Notes under the pieces: model-generated
What the model was told of the DNA's origin: nothing
What the model saw: only the letters and a program-made list of their open reading frames with translations
Databases searched by the model: none
In this document: positions 33,495 through 41,279 of the stretch, one piece after another
How the letters are laid out: every line of letters begins with the position of its first letter
How positions within the stretch are numbered: position 1 is the stretch's first letter
Origin: an uncultured Oscillospiraceae bacterium
GTDB taxonomy: Bacteria; Bacillota; Clostridia; Oscillospirales; Ruminococcaceae
Assembly: GCA_947522735.1 (NCBI GenBank)
Contig: CANNTZ010000002.1
Location: 1-64,000 of the forward strand
Length of the DNA: 64,000 bases
Direction of reading: 5' to 3'
Translations under genes and position numbers: made by a program

Positions 33495-33523
33495 ATCATA
33501 CCATTTTTTAGCGATAATTGCAA
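33495..33523 (-). promoter_or_regulatory. Promoter of the polysaccharide operon
   Basis: TTGCAA (33523-33518), 17 bp, TATGAT (33500-33495) on the minus strand. Transcription would begin near 33488, leaving a GC-rich leader of about 105 nt before the sugar transferase. All 20 genes down to 12698 follow with gaps of at most 17 bp or overlaps. Confidence 0.75.
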
Positions 33524-33560
33524 TGCCTTGGGGCACTCCATATTCCGGCGATGACCGCCC

Positions 33561-34421
33561 TTATTCACTTCCGCCGCTCCGTTTTTCCGTTTGGGGCAGC
33601 ACCTGCTCTGCAAAATATTTCCTCTGTGCAGCGGCAAACCAGCGTTCAAAGGCTTGAGACGCCCTGCGACTGACTTTCAAGAGCGGAAGCAGCATGTCAA
33701 ACGCGTGGAACAGTCCCGGGTAGATGTCGATATCCGCCGCAACGCCCGCCTTTCTCAGGTTATCGATATAATCGACCGTCTCCGCATAGAACGGCTCGTT
33801 TGTCGAAACAAAGGTGTAGGCCGGAGGAAGCCCGGAATAGTCTTGCCTTCGAGCCGGCGCGGCATAGCACGGGATCTCCCGTCCCGCAAGACCGCGAAGA
33901 TATTTTGACCAGCCGCGATGATTGCGACGCGTGTTCCAGACCGGCGCGCGATTATCCCTTGAGGTCTCCGTGTCCTCGTTGTCGAGCATCGGATAAAGCG
34001 GCATCTGTGCGGCAAGCCGTACGCCGCCGTTGTCGTACTCATACATGCACAGCGCCGCGGCAAGCCCGCCGCCTGCGCTCTCCCCGCCGACCATTAGCTG
34101 CTCGGAGCGGACGCCGAGCCTTTCGGCGTGTTCTCTGAGCCACAGGAGCGCGTTGTGGCAGTCGATGAGCGCCGCTGGATAGGGAGCCCTTCCCGACAGC
34201 CTGTATCCGGGAGCGGCTACGACGGCGCCGAAGCGCTTAACAAGCGCCCTTGCGCGGGAAATATAGACCATTTCCGCCATGCCTGTGACATATCCGCCCC
34301 CGTGGAGCCACAATATGCCCGTTCGCTTTTCTGCGGGCGCGCTCCCGGCCGGCGACAGGAGGATGAGCTTCATCCGGTATCCGTCCGAGTATATATATTC
34401 TCTTTTCGACCGGTATCTCAT
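33561..34421 (-). CDS. Alpha/beta hydrolase, HSL-type esterase
   Basis: A 286-residue cytoplasmic esterase. The HSL oxyanion motif HGGGYVTG is at about 40-47 and the nucleophile elbow GGESAGGGLAA near 113. The downstream Asp (DIDIYPGLFH) and its His complete the triad. ATGA overlap with the paralogous upstream gene. Substrate, likely an acyl ester or acetylated sugar, is unknown. Its stop is about 60 bp before the promoter of the polysaccharide operon. Confidence 0.88.
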   Translation of the reverse strand: MRYRSKREYIYSDGYRMKLILLSPAGSAPAEKRTGILWLHGGGYVTGMAEMVYISRARALVKRFGAVVAAPGYRLSGRAPYPAALIDCHNALLWLREHAERLGVRSEQLMVGGESAGGGLAAALCMYEYDNGGVRLAAQMPLYPMLDNEDTETSRDNRAPVWNTRRNHRGWSKYLRGLAGREIPCYAAPARRQDYSGLPPAYTFVSTNEPFYAETVDYIDNLRKAGVAADIDIYPGLFHAFDMLLPLLKVSRRASQAFERWFAAAQRKYFAEQVLPQTEKRSGGSE

Positions 34422-35317
34422 AGTTGACCGTTCGCTTTCAGAAACTCCGCCATTTCGGCGTTCGCCCGCTGCGCCTCCGGCGTTTCCGGCAGCATGGCGG
34501 CAAAGGCGTGCGGCAGCTTTTTCCCGGCCTCCATGTCAAGCAGCCTGTGTTTTGCTCCGTTCCTCGCGAGCGCCGAAGCGAACCGGCGGCTGTAGCAGCG
34601 TAGAAAATCCCCCTTTGCCGTGACAAGAAAACAGGGCGGCAGGCTTTGCGTCAGCTCCGGCACCTCCGGGTCGGTGTACCGGCAAAAGCCGCGCCTGCGC
34701 CAGCCCTTTCCGTAAATCATATTCGGCAGGAAAAGCCCTATTTTATCCGGCCTGCGGGTGTAAAACATACCGCTCTGTAGGCCGAGCGCGCCAATCCTGC
34801 ACCGCACCGGCCCTGTGCCTGCGGCTTTCGCCATTTGGGCGCTGTTCTGTATCGCCGCAAGGTAGACGCAGAGATATGCTCCCGCGCTGTCGCCGCACAG
34901 ATAAAGGCGGGAGGCGTCGCCGCCATATTTCTCCGCAAGCTCGCACGCGCGGTCTATACCGGCGGTCAGGTCACGGAATATATCAAAGATATCCGCCTTT
35001 GGAGCCAGCGGATATTCAATGCAGAACACAACGAAGCCCCTTTTGCACATATCTGCACAAAACAGGCGATTCACCTCCTTCTTTCCCAGAAGAAATCCTC
35101 CGCCGTGGATATCAATCAGCACCGGAAGCTTTTCGCGGCTTTCCTCCGGCCTGTAGATATCTATCCTATGGCAGGGCTTTCCGTCGCCCACGTAGTCCAC
35201 GTCCGCCGTCAACCGGACGTCCTCCGGAAACGGATTTTCCCTGTCGTGCTTTTCCTGCCAGCTCTCAAGCATCCGCTCCTGCTTTTCCGTCTGTTTTTTC
35301 ACCATATTTTCAAGCAT
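34418..35317 (-). CDS. Alpha/beta hydrolase, HSL-type esterase
   Basis: A 299-residue esterase paralogous in layout to its downstream neighbour: IDIHGGGFLLG (oxyanion), CGDSAGAYL (nucleophile Ser), LVTAKGDFL (Asp) and KLPHAFAA (His). ATG 35317 with GGAGG at 6 nt is preferred over the open frame up to 35431. The two adjacent esterases are translationally coupled. They might remove O-acyl groups from sugars, given the neighbourhood, but this is inference. Confidence 0.85.
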   Translation of the reverse strand: MLENMVKKQTEKQERMLESWQEKHDRENPFPEDVRLTADVDYVGDGKPCHRIDIYRPEESREKLPVLIDIHGGGFLLGKKEVNRLFCADMCKRGFVVFCIEYPLAPKADIFDIFRDLTAGIDRACELAEKYGGDASRLYLCGDSAGAYLCVYLAAIQNSAQMAKAAGTGPVRCRIGALGLQSGMFYTRRPDKIGLFLPNMIYGKGWRRRGFCRYTDPEVPELTQSLPPCFLVTAKGDFLRCYSRRFASALARNGAKHRLLDMEAGKKLPHAFAAMLPETPEAQRANAEMAEFLKANGQL

Positions 35318-35409
35318 ATCGGGCCTCCGTTTTAAATGATACGACTTGACCTGCATAGCGCGTCTGCAATTGGACGGGCGATATTGCATTGCGCCTGTCG
35401 ATGATTTCT

Positions 35410-35450
35410 CCAAAAAGGGCGGGATCGCCATATTCTGCTCATCCCGCCCC
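35410..35450 (-). terminator. Terminator of the fhs-ruvX operon
   Basis: A perfect 9-bp stem, GGGCGGGAT with ATCCCGCCC (arms 35449-35441 and 35425-35417 on the minus strand), is followed by TTTTTGG. It lies about 60 nt past the ruvX stop. Confidence 0.88.
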
Positions 35451-35510
35451 GTTCAGTTGTGTTATACACACAAAAACGCTTTTAAAAATTCCTTTTATTT
35501 GTATGCCGTC

Positions 35511-35930
35511 TCAGCTCTCGCGCTTGCGGTAGACCATATAGCCCTCGAGGATAAGCACCGCGGCAACCGCGTCCACCACCTGCTTGCGGCGCTTTCCGCG
35601 CACGTCTGTGACATTCAGGATATCGTGCGCCGCCACGGTCGTGCGCCGCTCGTCCCACAGCGCCACCTCAAGCCCGGTGCGCTCGCGCAGGTCTGCGGCA
35701 AGCTGTTCGCACTTCCTTGCGCGCTCTCCGGTCGAGCCGTCCATATTTTTGGGATAGCCCAGCACAAGCAGCTCGGCGCGTTGCTCCGCTGCCGTCTCGG
35801 CAAGCCTTTCCAACAGCCTCTCCCTGTCTCTTTCTGCGATGACGCCGGCCGGAGACGCCAGCAGCTCGTCCTTGTCGCAGACCGCCAGCCCGGTCCGTGC
35901 GTCGCCATAATCGATAGCCATTATCCTCAT
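35511..35930 (-). CDS. ruvX: Putative pre-16S rRNA nuclease (RuvX/YqgF)
   Basis: A 139-residue RNase-H-fold protein of the YqgF family, involved in 16S rRNA 5' maturation. It has MAIDYGDARTGLAV (first catalytic Asp), VLGYPKNMDGSTGERA and DERRTTVAAHDIL. The second key Asp lies in KQVVDAVAAVLIL. ATG 35930 with GAGGAGG at 6 nt is preferred over 35945. It is the last gene of the housekeeping operon, before a terminator. Confidence 0.92.
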   Translation of the reverse strand: MRIMAIDYGDARTGLAVCDKDELLASPAGVIAERDRERLLERLAETAAEQRAELLVLGYPKNMDGSTGERARKCEQLAADLRERTGLEVALWDERRTTVAAHDILNVTDVRGKRRKQVVDAVAAVLILEGYMVYRKRES

Positions 35931-35948
35931 CCCGCACCTCCTCACGGC

Positions 35949-36614
35949 TCAGCCCTTGAGCCCGTCGCCGTTTACGTATTCCTCAAACAACGTCAGCTCC
36001 GACCTCGGCAGATGAGAAACGTCGCCGCTGAACACGACATGCGGACGCAGCTTATCGTCGTAATCCACCCGTGTTACGCCGGTATTGAAGCTGTGTTTTA
36101 AATTTTTAAGCTCGCTCAGCGGCTTTCCCTGTGCGGAACAGGTATACGCCCGGATGAAATCGCCGTGCGACACCACCGCTACGGTGCGTCCCGGATTCTC
36201 CGCCGCTATCCTTCCCAAGGCATTCACTGCGCGTGCGCTCACCTGCGCCATTGCCTCGCCGCCCGGCGAGGAAAACGCGCCGGGATCGTGTATGTAGCGC
36301 TCCATTTCGTCCGGATAGTTTGCCGTAAGTCTCCTAAAGTCAAGGCCCTCCAGCTCGCCCACATCGATCTCATGCAGCTCGTGCCGTAGCGTTACGTCCA
36401 GCCGTTGTGCGCGACCTATCGCCTTTGCCGTCTCGACAGCACGCATCAGCGGACTGGAATAGATGCGGTCAAGCCTTATCTCCGCAAAGCGCTTTGCCAG
36501 AAATTCAAGCTGTCTGTAGCCTTTTTCCGAGAGCGGCACATCGGTGACGCCACAAAAGTTCCCTTCAATATTGCTCTGCGACATCGCATGACGAACAAGA
36601 TATATCGTCGTCAT
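35949..36614 (-). CDS. Histidine phosphatase family protein (copy 1)
   Basis: A 221-residue branch-1 histidine phosphatase (phosphoglycerate-mutase fold). The catalytic motif reads YLVRHAMSQSN, with RHA rather than the common RHG. YSSPLMRAVETAKAIG, an acidic HEIDVGELEG and VAVVSHGDFIRAYT complete the site. The next-upstream gene is a paralogue of similar length with which it shares about half its residues by eye, so this is a tandem duplication. ATGA overlap couples them. The substrate is unknown; a nucleotide or sugar phosphate is possible given the pyr neighbours. Confidence 0.88.
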   Translation of the reverse strand: MTTIYLVRHAMSQSNIEGNFCGVTDVPLSEKGYRQLEFLAKRFAEIRLDRIYSSPLMRAVETAKAIGRAQRLDVTLRHELHEIDVGELEGLDFRRLTANYPDEMERYIHDPGAFSSPGGEAMAQVSARAVNALGRIAAENPGRTVAVVSHGDFIRAYTCSAQGKPLSELKNLKHSFNTGVTRVDYDDKLRPHVVFSGDVSHLPRSELTLFEEYVNGDGLKG

Positions 36615-37249
36615 AAAAGCACCTCTTTATCCTTGAGCGCCGGATTGTGTGAGCAATCGTCACAGAATACGACGCGCAAAGACAGCTTTTCGTCATAGTC
36701 CACCCGCATTACGCCGGTGTTGTGGCTGTGATCCACCTTTTTCAGCTCACACAGCGGTAGGCCGAGCGCCGCGCCGGTATACGAGCGGATAAAGTCCCCG
36801 TGCGACACCACCGCGACTACCCCGCCGGGATTTTCCTCCACGATACGTCTCATCGCCCGGGTCGAGCGCTCCCGGAGCTGCGCCGCGGATTCTCCTTCCG
36901 GCGCGCAGAAGCTGCCCGGATCGTTTTTGTAGCGTTCAAACTCTTCGTGATAAATCCTGTCTATCTCGTCAAACGTGCGTCCCTGAAAATCTCCGGCGTC
37001 AAGCTCCATCAGGTCGTATCTCAGCGTTATATCGAGCCGCTGCGAGCGACCCACCGCCTTCGCCGTCTCGCAAGCGCGCATCAGCGGGCTGGAATAGACG
37101 CGGTCAAGCCTTATCTTCGCAAAGCGCGCCGCAAGAAAATCGAGCTGTGCATAGCCCTCGCAGCTCAGCGGTATATCGCGCTGTCCGCAATAAAAGCCTC
37201 CGTCGTTCCCGTTCGACATCGCGTGCCGTATCAAATATATTGTTGTCAT
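36611..37249 (-). CDS. Histidine phosphatase family protein (copy 2)
   Basis: A 212-residue paralogue of the downstream gene: YLIRHAMSNGN, YSSPLMRACETAKAVG, MELDAGDFQG and VAVVSHGDFIRSYT. The start is ATG 37249, with GGAGG 7 nt away, and it overlaps the pyrD stop as TAATG. The ATG at 37255 is too close to the SD. The two copies differ most in the middle helical cap, where the substrate is selected, so they may act on different phosphates. Confidence 0.88.
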   Translation of the reverse strand: MTTIYLIRHAMSNGNDGGFYCGQRDIPLSCEGYAQLDFLAARFAKIRLDRVYSSPLMRACETAKAVGRSQRLDITLRYDLMELDAGDFQGRTFDEIDRIYHEEFERYKNDPGSFCAPEGESAAQLRERSTRAMRRIVEENPGGVVAVVSHGDFIRSYTGAALGLPLCELKKVDHSHNTGVMRVDYDEKLSLRVVFCDDCSHNPALKDKEVLL

Positions 37250-38160
37250 TACCATTCCTCCGCCTTTCCTACAATATCCTCAACGCGCTCTATACCGTTC
37301 CGGTCCATCCAGCGCTCAAGGCCGTCTATAATATCGAGCGGAGACGTTGGATCCGTGAACATCGCCGTACCAACCTGTACCGCGCATGCTCCGGCAAGCA
37401 GCATCTCCACCGCATTTTTCCAGCTTGACACGCCGCCAAGCCCGATAACCGGAATATCCACCGCGCGCGCGACCTGCCAGACCATCCTCAGCGCCACCGG
37501 AAACACCGCCGGCCCCGAAAGACCGCCCATATTATTGCGCAGCACCGGGCGGCGCGTCTCAATATCGATACGCATACCGAGCAGCGTGTTTATCAGCGAG
37601 AGCGCGTCGGCTCCGGCGGCCTCGGCCACCCTTGCGATGGATACTATGTCGGTCACGTTCGGCGAGAGCTTGACAATGAGCGGCTTTGTGCAGACGCTCC
37701 GCACCTCGCTAACCACCCGCTTCACCGATTCCTCACGCACGCCAAAGGCGATACCTCCCTCTCGCACGTTCGGGCAGGATATGTTCAGCTCGATCATGTC
37801 TATCCCGTCCACGCACGCGCGCCGAACCGCCTCGCCGCAGCTTTCGACGGTGCTCCCGGCAATATTTGCGATAACGACGGTATTTTTCCCCTTTATCCGC
37901 GGGAGGTGCTCCCGCACCAGCGCGTCCACGCCGGGGTTTTGCAGTCCGACGCTGTTGAGAATGCCGGACGGCGTTTCGGCAATGCGCACCGGCGGATTTC
38001 CCGGTCGCGGCTCAAGTGTTGTGCCCTTGAGCGATATCCCGCCGAGCCGTTCAACGGGATAAAGCTCCTCGTAATCCTCGCCGAAGCCAAAGCAGCCCGA
38101 TGCCGCGATTATCGGATTTTTGAACTCGACTCCGGCGATTTTAACTGACAGCTCCGCCAT
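37249..38160 (-). CDS. pyrD: Dihydroorotate dehydrogenase B, catalytic subunit
   Basis: A 303-residue FMN enzyme oxidising dihydroorotate to orotate in pyrimidine synthesis, class 1B, which works with PyrK and NAD. It has IIAASGCFGFG, the loop LNISCPNVREGG with the active-site Cys, and VIGLGGVSSWKNAVEMLLAG for FMN phosphate. GAGGTG precedes the ATG. pyrK is 21 bp upstream, as usual for Bacillota. Confidence 0.95.
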   Translation of the reverse strand: MAELSVKIAGVEFKNPIIAASGCFGFGEDYEELYPVERLGGISLKGTTLEPRPGNPPVRIAETPSGILNSVGLQNPGVDALVREHLPRIKGKNTVVIANIAGSTVESCGEAVRRACVDGIDMIELNISCPNVREGGIAFGVREESVKRVVSEVRSVCTKPLIVKLSPNVTDIVSIARVAEAAGADALSLINTLLGMRIDIETRRPVLRNNMGGLSGPAVFPVALRMVWQVARAVDIPVIGLGGVSSWKNAVEMLLAGACAVQVGTAMFTDPTSPLDIIDGLERWMDRNGIERVEDIVGKAEEW

Positions 38161-38181
38161 TTTACACCTCTTTTTTCTATT

Positions 38182-38940
38182 TTAAAGCTCCACGTCGGTC
38201 GCTTCAAACACAGGCCCGTCCTTACAGACGCGCTTGTAGCCCTCGTCCGCTTTTACCTTGCAGGCGCAGACGAGACACGCCCCCACTCCGCAGCCCATCC
38301 GCTGCTCCAGCGAAAGCTGGCAGCGTACTCCGAGCCTTTCCGCAAGCGCGGCGGCGTATTTCAGCAGCGGAGACGGCCCGCAGGCGTAGACGATATCGGG
38401 ACGGCGCTTTTCGGCAAGCGCATCCGCAGCGGCGCTGACGTAGCCTCTCACGCCGCGCGAGCCGTCCTCTGTGGCAATTGCCGTCTCGCAGAGGGACGCG
38501 AAATCGCGCTCCAATATGACCGCGCCGCCATGACGGAAGCCAAGCGCCGCAGCCGCGTCATCTCCGTAATATTTGGCGAGCTCCAGCAGCGGAGGCACGC
38601 CGATCCCGCCGCCTATCAGCAGCGCACGCGCGCCCTTTATCAGCTCAAAGCCGTTTCCGAGCGGTGCAAGCAGGTCAAGCGTCTCACCGGCCCTGCGCCC
38701 GGCAAGCCACCGCGTCCCCTCTCCACGCACCTCGAATACGAGTCTTATCCCGTCCGAGCGTTTTTCGCAGATAGAGATCGGGCGGCGCAGCGTAAAGCCC
38801 TCACAGCGTATATCGGCAAATTGCCCGGGACGTACCTCATCGGCAAGCTCCGGGCAATCCAGCCACACGCTGTAAATATCGCCGATACCGCGTGCAACGA
38901 GCTCTTTTTCGGTTATTTTACAGCTTTTTTCTATTTTCAT
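38182..38940 (-). CDS. pyrK: Dihydroorotate dehydrogenase B, electron transfer subunit
   Basis: A 252-residue FAD and [2Fe-2S] subunit that passes electrons from PyrD to NAD. It has the ferredoxin-reductase FAD segment RRPISICEK, the NAD-binding GGGIGVPPLLELAKYY, and the cluster cysteines C217, C222, C225 and C239 at the C-terminus. Its start overlaps the upp stop (ATGA), with GGA ACC as weak SD. Confidence 0.95.
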   Translation of the reverse strand: MKIEKSCKITEKELVARGIGDIYSVWLDCPELADEVRPGQFADIRCEGFTLRRPISICEKRSDGIRLVFEVRGEGTRWLAGRRAGETLDLLAPLGNGFELIKGARALLIGGGIGVPPLLELAKYYGDDAAAALGFRHGGAVILERDFASLCETAIATEDGSRGVRGYVSAAADALAEKRRPDIVYACGPSPLLKYAAALAERLGVRCQLSLEQRMGCGVGACLVCACKVKADEGYKRVCKDGPVFEATDVEL

Positions 38941-39563
38941 TTGGTTCCAAATATCCTGTCGCCCGCGTCGCCGAGACCCGGAACGATGTAGCAGTGCTCA
39001 TTGAGGTGATCGTCAAGCTCCGCGCCGTAAATCTGCACGTCGGGATGAGCCTCGGTCAGCGCCTTGACACCCTCGGGAGCGGCGATGAGGCAGAGGAACT
39101 TGATGCTCTTTGCGTTATGCTTCTTGATGAGATTGACGGCGTCAATGGCGGTGCCTCCGGTAGCAAGCATCGGATCAAGGATAAACACGTCGCGGCTCTC
39201 GATGTCAAACGGAAGCTTGCAGTAATATTCAACCGGCTTGAGAGTCTCGGGATCTCGGTAAAGTCCGATATGACCGACCTTTGCCGCGGGCACAAGCGTC
39301 AGCGCACCGTCCACCATTCCGAGTCCGGCGCGGAGCACCGGCACGAACGCAAGCTTGCGTCCGGAAAGCTCCTGAGCGGTCATCTTGCAGATCGGGGTCT
39401 CGATCTCGACGTCCGCGAGCGGGAGACCGCGCGTCGCATCGTAGCAGATGAGGGTGGTTATCTCGGACACCAGCTCCTTAAACTCCTTGGTTCCGGTGTT
39501 CTTGTCGCGAAGGTGGCGCAACTTGTGCTTGATCAACGGATGATCGAGAAAAATGGGTTCCAT
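38937..39563 (-). CDS. upp: Uracil phosphoribosyltransferase
   Basis: A 208-residue enzyme converting uracil and PRPP to UMP, of normal family length. It has ILDPMLATGGTAIDAV (PRPP loop), the uracil-binding GLGDAGDRIFGTK at the C-terminus, and LVSEITTLICYDATRGL. AGGAGG lies 8 nt before ATG 39563; the frame upstream of that is not coding. It joins salvage with the de novo genes pyrK and pyrD. Confidence 0.95.
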   Translation of the reverse strand: MEPIFLDHPLIKHKLRHLRDKNTGTKEFKELVSEITTLICYDATRGLPLADVEIETPICKMTAQELSGRKLAFVPVLRAGLGMVDGALTLVPAAKVGHIGLYRDPETLKPVEYYCKLPFDIESRDVFILDPMLATGGTAIDAVNLIKKHNAKSIKFLCLIAAPEGVKALTEAHPDVQIYGAELDDHLNEHCYIVPGLGDAGDRIFGTK

Positions 39564-39610
39564 GTATTTTTCCTCCTGATTATATGATAGTGGATAAAAG
39601 CTTGCATAGT

Positions 39611-40063
39611 TTATTCCGCCTTGAAGGTGCCGTTTTCTATCTCGGATATCTGCGCTACGCGGCGTGCGTGGCGTCCGCCCTCGAACGGCGTATTGAGGTA
39701 GAGATCCACAATCTCGCAGGCCAGTCCGGGGCCGACGACCCTTGCGCCGAGGCAGCAGACGTTGGCGTCGTTGTGCAGACGGGTGTATTTGGCGCTGAAG
39801 CAGTCGCCGCAAACGGCCGCACGGATGCCCTTGACCTTGTTGGCCGCCATCGACATGCCGATGCCCGTTCCGCAGACGAGTATTCCCCTCTCGCATTTTC
39901 CGGCCACTATCGCGTCGCAGACCTTCTTCGCGATGAATGCATAATCAACCGAGCTTGTGTCATGGCAGCCGAAGTCCTCATACCGGACGCCGAGGCTGTC
40001 AAGATGCTTTTTAAGCGCTTCCTTGAGCTCAAAACCACCGTGGTCACTTCCGATTGCAATCAT
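39611..40063 (-). CDS. rpiB: Ribose-5-phosphate isomerase B
   Basis: A 150-residue isomerase interconverting ribose 5-phosphate and ribulose 5-phosphate. It has IAIGSDHGGFELK, the catalytic Cys in LVCGTGIGMSMAANK, and DANVCCLGARVVG. GGAGG lies 9 nt before the ATG. Placement next to upp links ribose phosphate supply and PRPP use. Confidence 0.94.
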   Translation of the reverse strand: MIAIGSDHGGFELKEALKKHLDSLGVRYEDFGCHDTSSVDYAFIAKKVCDAIVAGKCERGILVCGTGIGMSMAANKVKGIRAAVCGDCFSAKYTRLHNDANVCCLGARVVGPGLACEIVDLYLNTPFEGGRHARRVAQISEIENGTFKAE

Positions 40064-40086
40064 AACATGTATCCTCCAAATCAGTT

Positions 40087-40836
40087 TTATCCCTGTTTTT
40101 TCGCAGCCCTTTCGGCGGCAATGCGCGCGTTGCGCTCGCGCTCCGCCTGCGGCAGCCGGAGATATACCGGCGCAAGCTGCTGCGCCGTCAGCGTTTCGCC
40201 GCGCTGCACCGCCGCTTGAGCGGCCATACAGACGCCGTAGCCCGTCTGGTTGACAAGCATTGGCGGCGCGAGTGTCACGTCCATCCTGTCATTCATTATA
40301 TTATAGCACATTTCCGCGCCGTCTCCAACTAAAATTACGGATTTTCCCGAATTTTTGCGTTGCAGCGTCTCTCCTATCCGCTTTTCAAGGTCGTCTGTCG
40401 ATATCGCCTCGTCGGCGAACAGCCGCTCGAAGCGGCCTTTTTCCGCGTCAAGCTCAAACATCGCGGTGTAGACCTGCTTGCAGCGCGCGTCCATTACCGG
40501 GCAGACTATTCCGCTCAGTCCGGTCATATTCCGGGCAAGCGCCTCCAGCGTGGAGGCTCCGATACAGGGCTTTTCAAGTGTAAAGGAAATAGCCTTTACA
40601 GCAGCTATGCCTATCCTTATCCCCGTAAACGACCCCGGACCTGCCGAAACCGCGAGGTAATCGACGTCGTTGAGCGTCATCCTCGCGCAGTCCAGCAGCG
40701 CCTGCATCATCGGCAGCGCCGTCTGGCTGTGCGTCAGGCGCGTGTTGAGCTGCGTCTGCGCTATAATCCTTCCGTCCTCGCAGATAGCCGCGGAGGCGGC
40801 CTTTGCGGAGGTGTCAAGCCCAAGTATTACCGGCAA
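40087..40836 (-). CDS. tsaB: tRNA t6A biosynthesis protein TsaB
   Basis: A 249-residue ASKHA-fold scaffold of the TsaBDE complex making N6-threonylcarbamoyladenosine in tRNA. It has ILGLDTSAKAASAAI and VSAGPGSFTGIRIGI. The start is TTG 40836 with GGAGA 8 nt upstream, inside the end of tsaE (23-bp overlap). tsaD is not in the window. Confidence 0.93.
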   Translation of the reverse strand: MPVILGLDTSAKAASAAICEDGRIIAQTQLNTRLTHSQTALPMMQALLDCARMTLNDVDYLAVSAGPGSFTGIRIGIAAVKAISFTLEKPCIGASTLEALARNMTGLSGIVCPVMDARCKQVYTAMFELDAEKGRFERLFADEAISTDDLEKRIGETLQRKNSGKSVILVGDGAEMCYNIMNDRMDVTLAPPMLVNQTGYGVCMAAQAAVQRGETLTAQQLAPVYLRLPQAERERNARIAAERAAKKQG

Positions 40837-41257
40837 ATCTATCGTCTCCAGTTACAGTGATCTCGCGCGTATAGTCGTCGATACGGCGGATGTTGATATA
40901 GATCGTATTTTCGGGAAGGTATGCCGCGATATTCTCGCTCCACTCCACCGCCGATATCGAAGCCCCGTCAAGATAATCGAAAAAGCCCGTAGAATACAGG
41001 CTGTCGAAGCCCTCGACGCGGTACATATCAAAGTGATTGAGCGGCGTTTCGCCCTCATAGCGGTTGACGATGGCGAAGGTTGGGCTGGTCACGCTGCCGC
41101 GGCAGCCAAGTCCGCGCGCCAGTCCGCGCGTGAACGCCGTTTTGCCCATGCCAAGCCCTCCGGTATACGCGATTACGTCGCCCGGGCGCAGCTTTTGCGA
41201 AAACCGCTGCGCAAAGTCCTCGGTGTCGTGCTCCGAATGCGATATATAACGAAGCAT
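40814..41257 (-). CDS. tsaE: tRNA t6A biosynthesis ATPase TsaE
   Basis: A 147-residue P-loop ATPase of the t6A complex. The Walker A variant is GGLGMGKTAFTRGLARGLG, SPTFAIVNRYEG follows, and the metal and base residues lie in NHFDMYRVEG. AGGAG lies 7 nt before the ATG. It sits 22 bp after fhs. Confidence 0.94.
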   Translation of the reverse strand: MLRYISHSEHDTEDFAQRFSQKLRPGDVIAYTGGLGMGKTAFTRGLARGLGCRGSVTSPTFAIVNRYEGETPLNHFDMYRVEGFDSLYSTGFFDYLDGASISAVEWSENIAAYLPENTIYINIRRIDDYTREITVTGDDRFAGNTWA

Positions 41258-41279
41258 TTTTCTTCTCCTAACGCCAAAA

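Noticed and set aside
36800..38062. Plus-strand 420-residue open frame opposite pyrD and the histidine phosphatase
   Set aside because: It is the antisense of well-recognised genes, lacks SD and promoter, and its composition (Arg, Ser, Pro-rich) is that of a GC-rich shadow frame.
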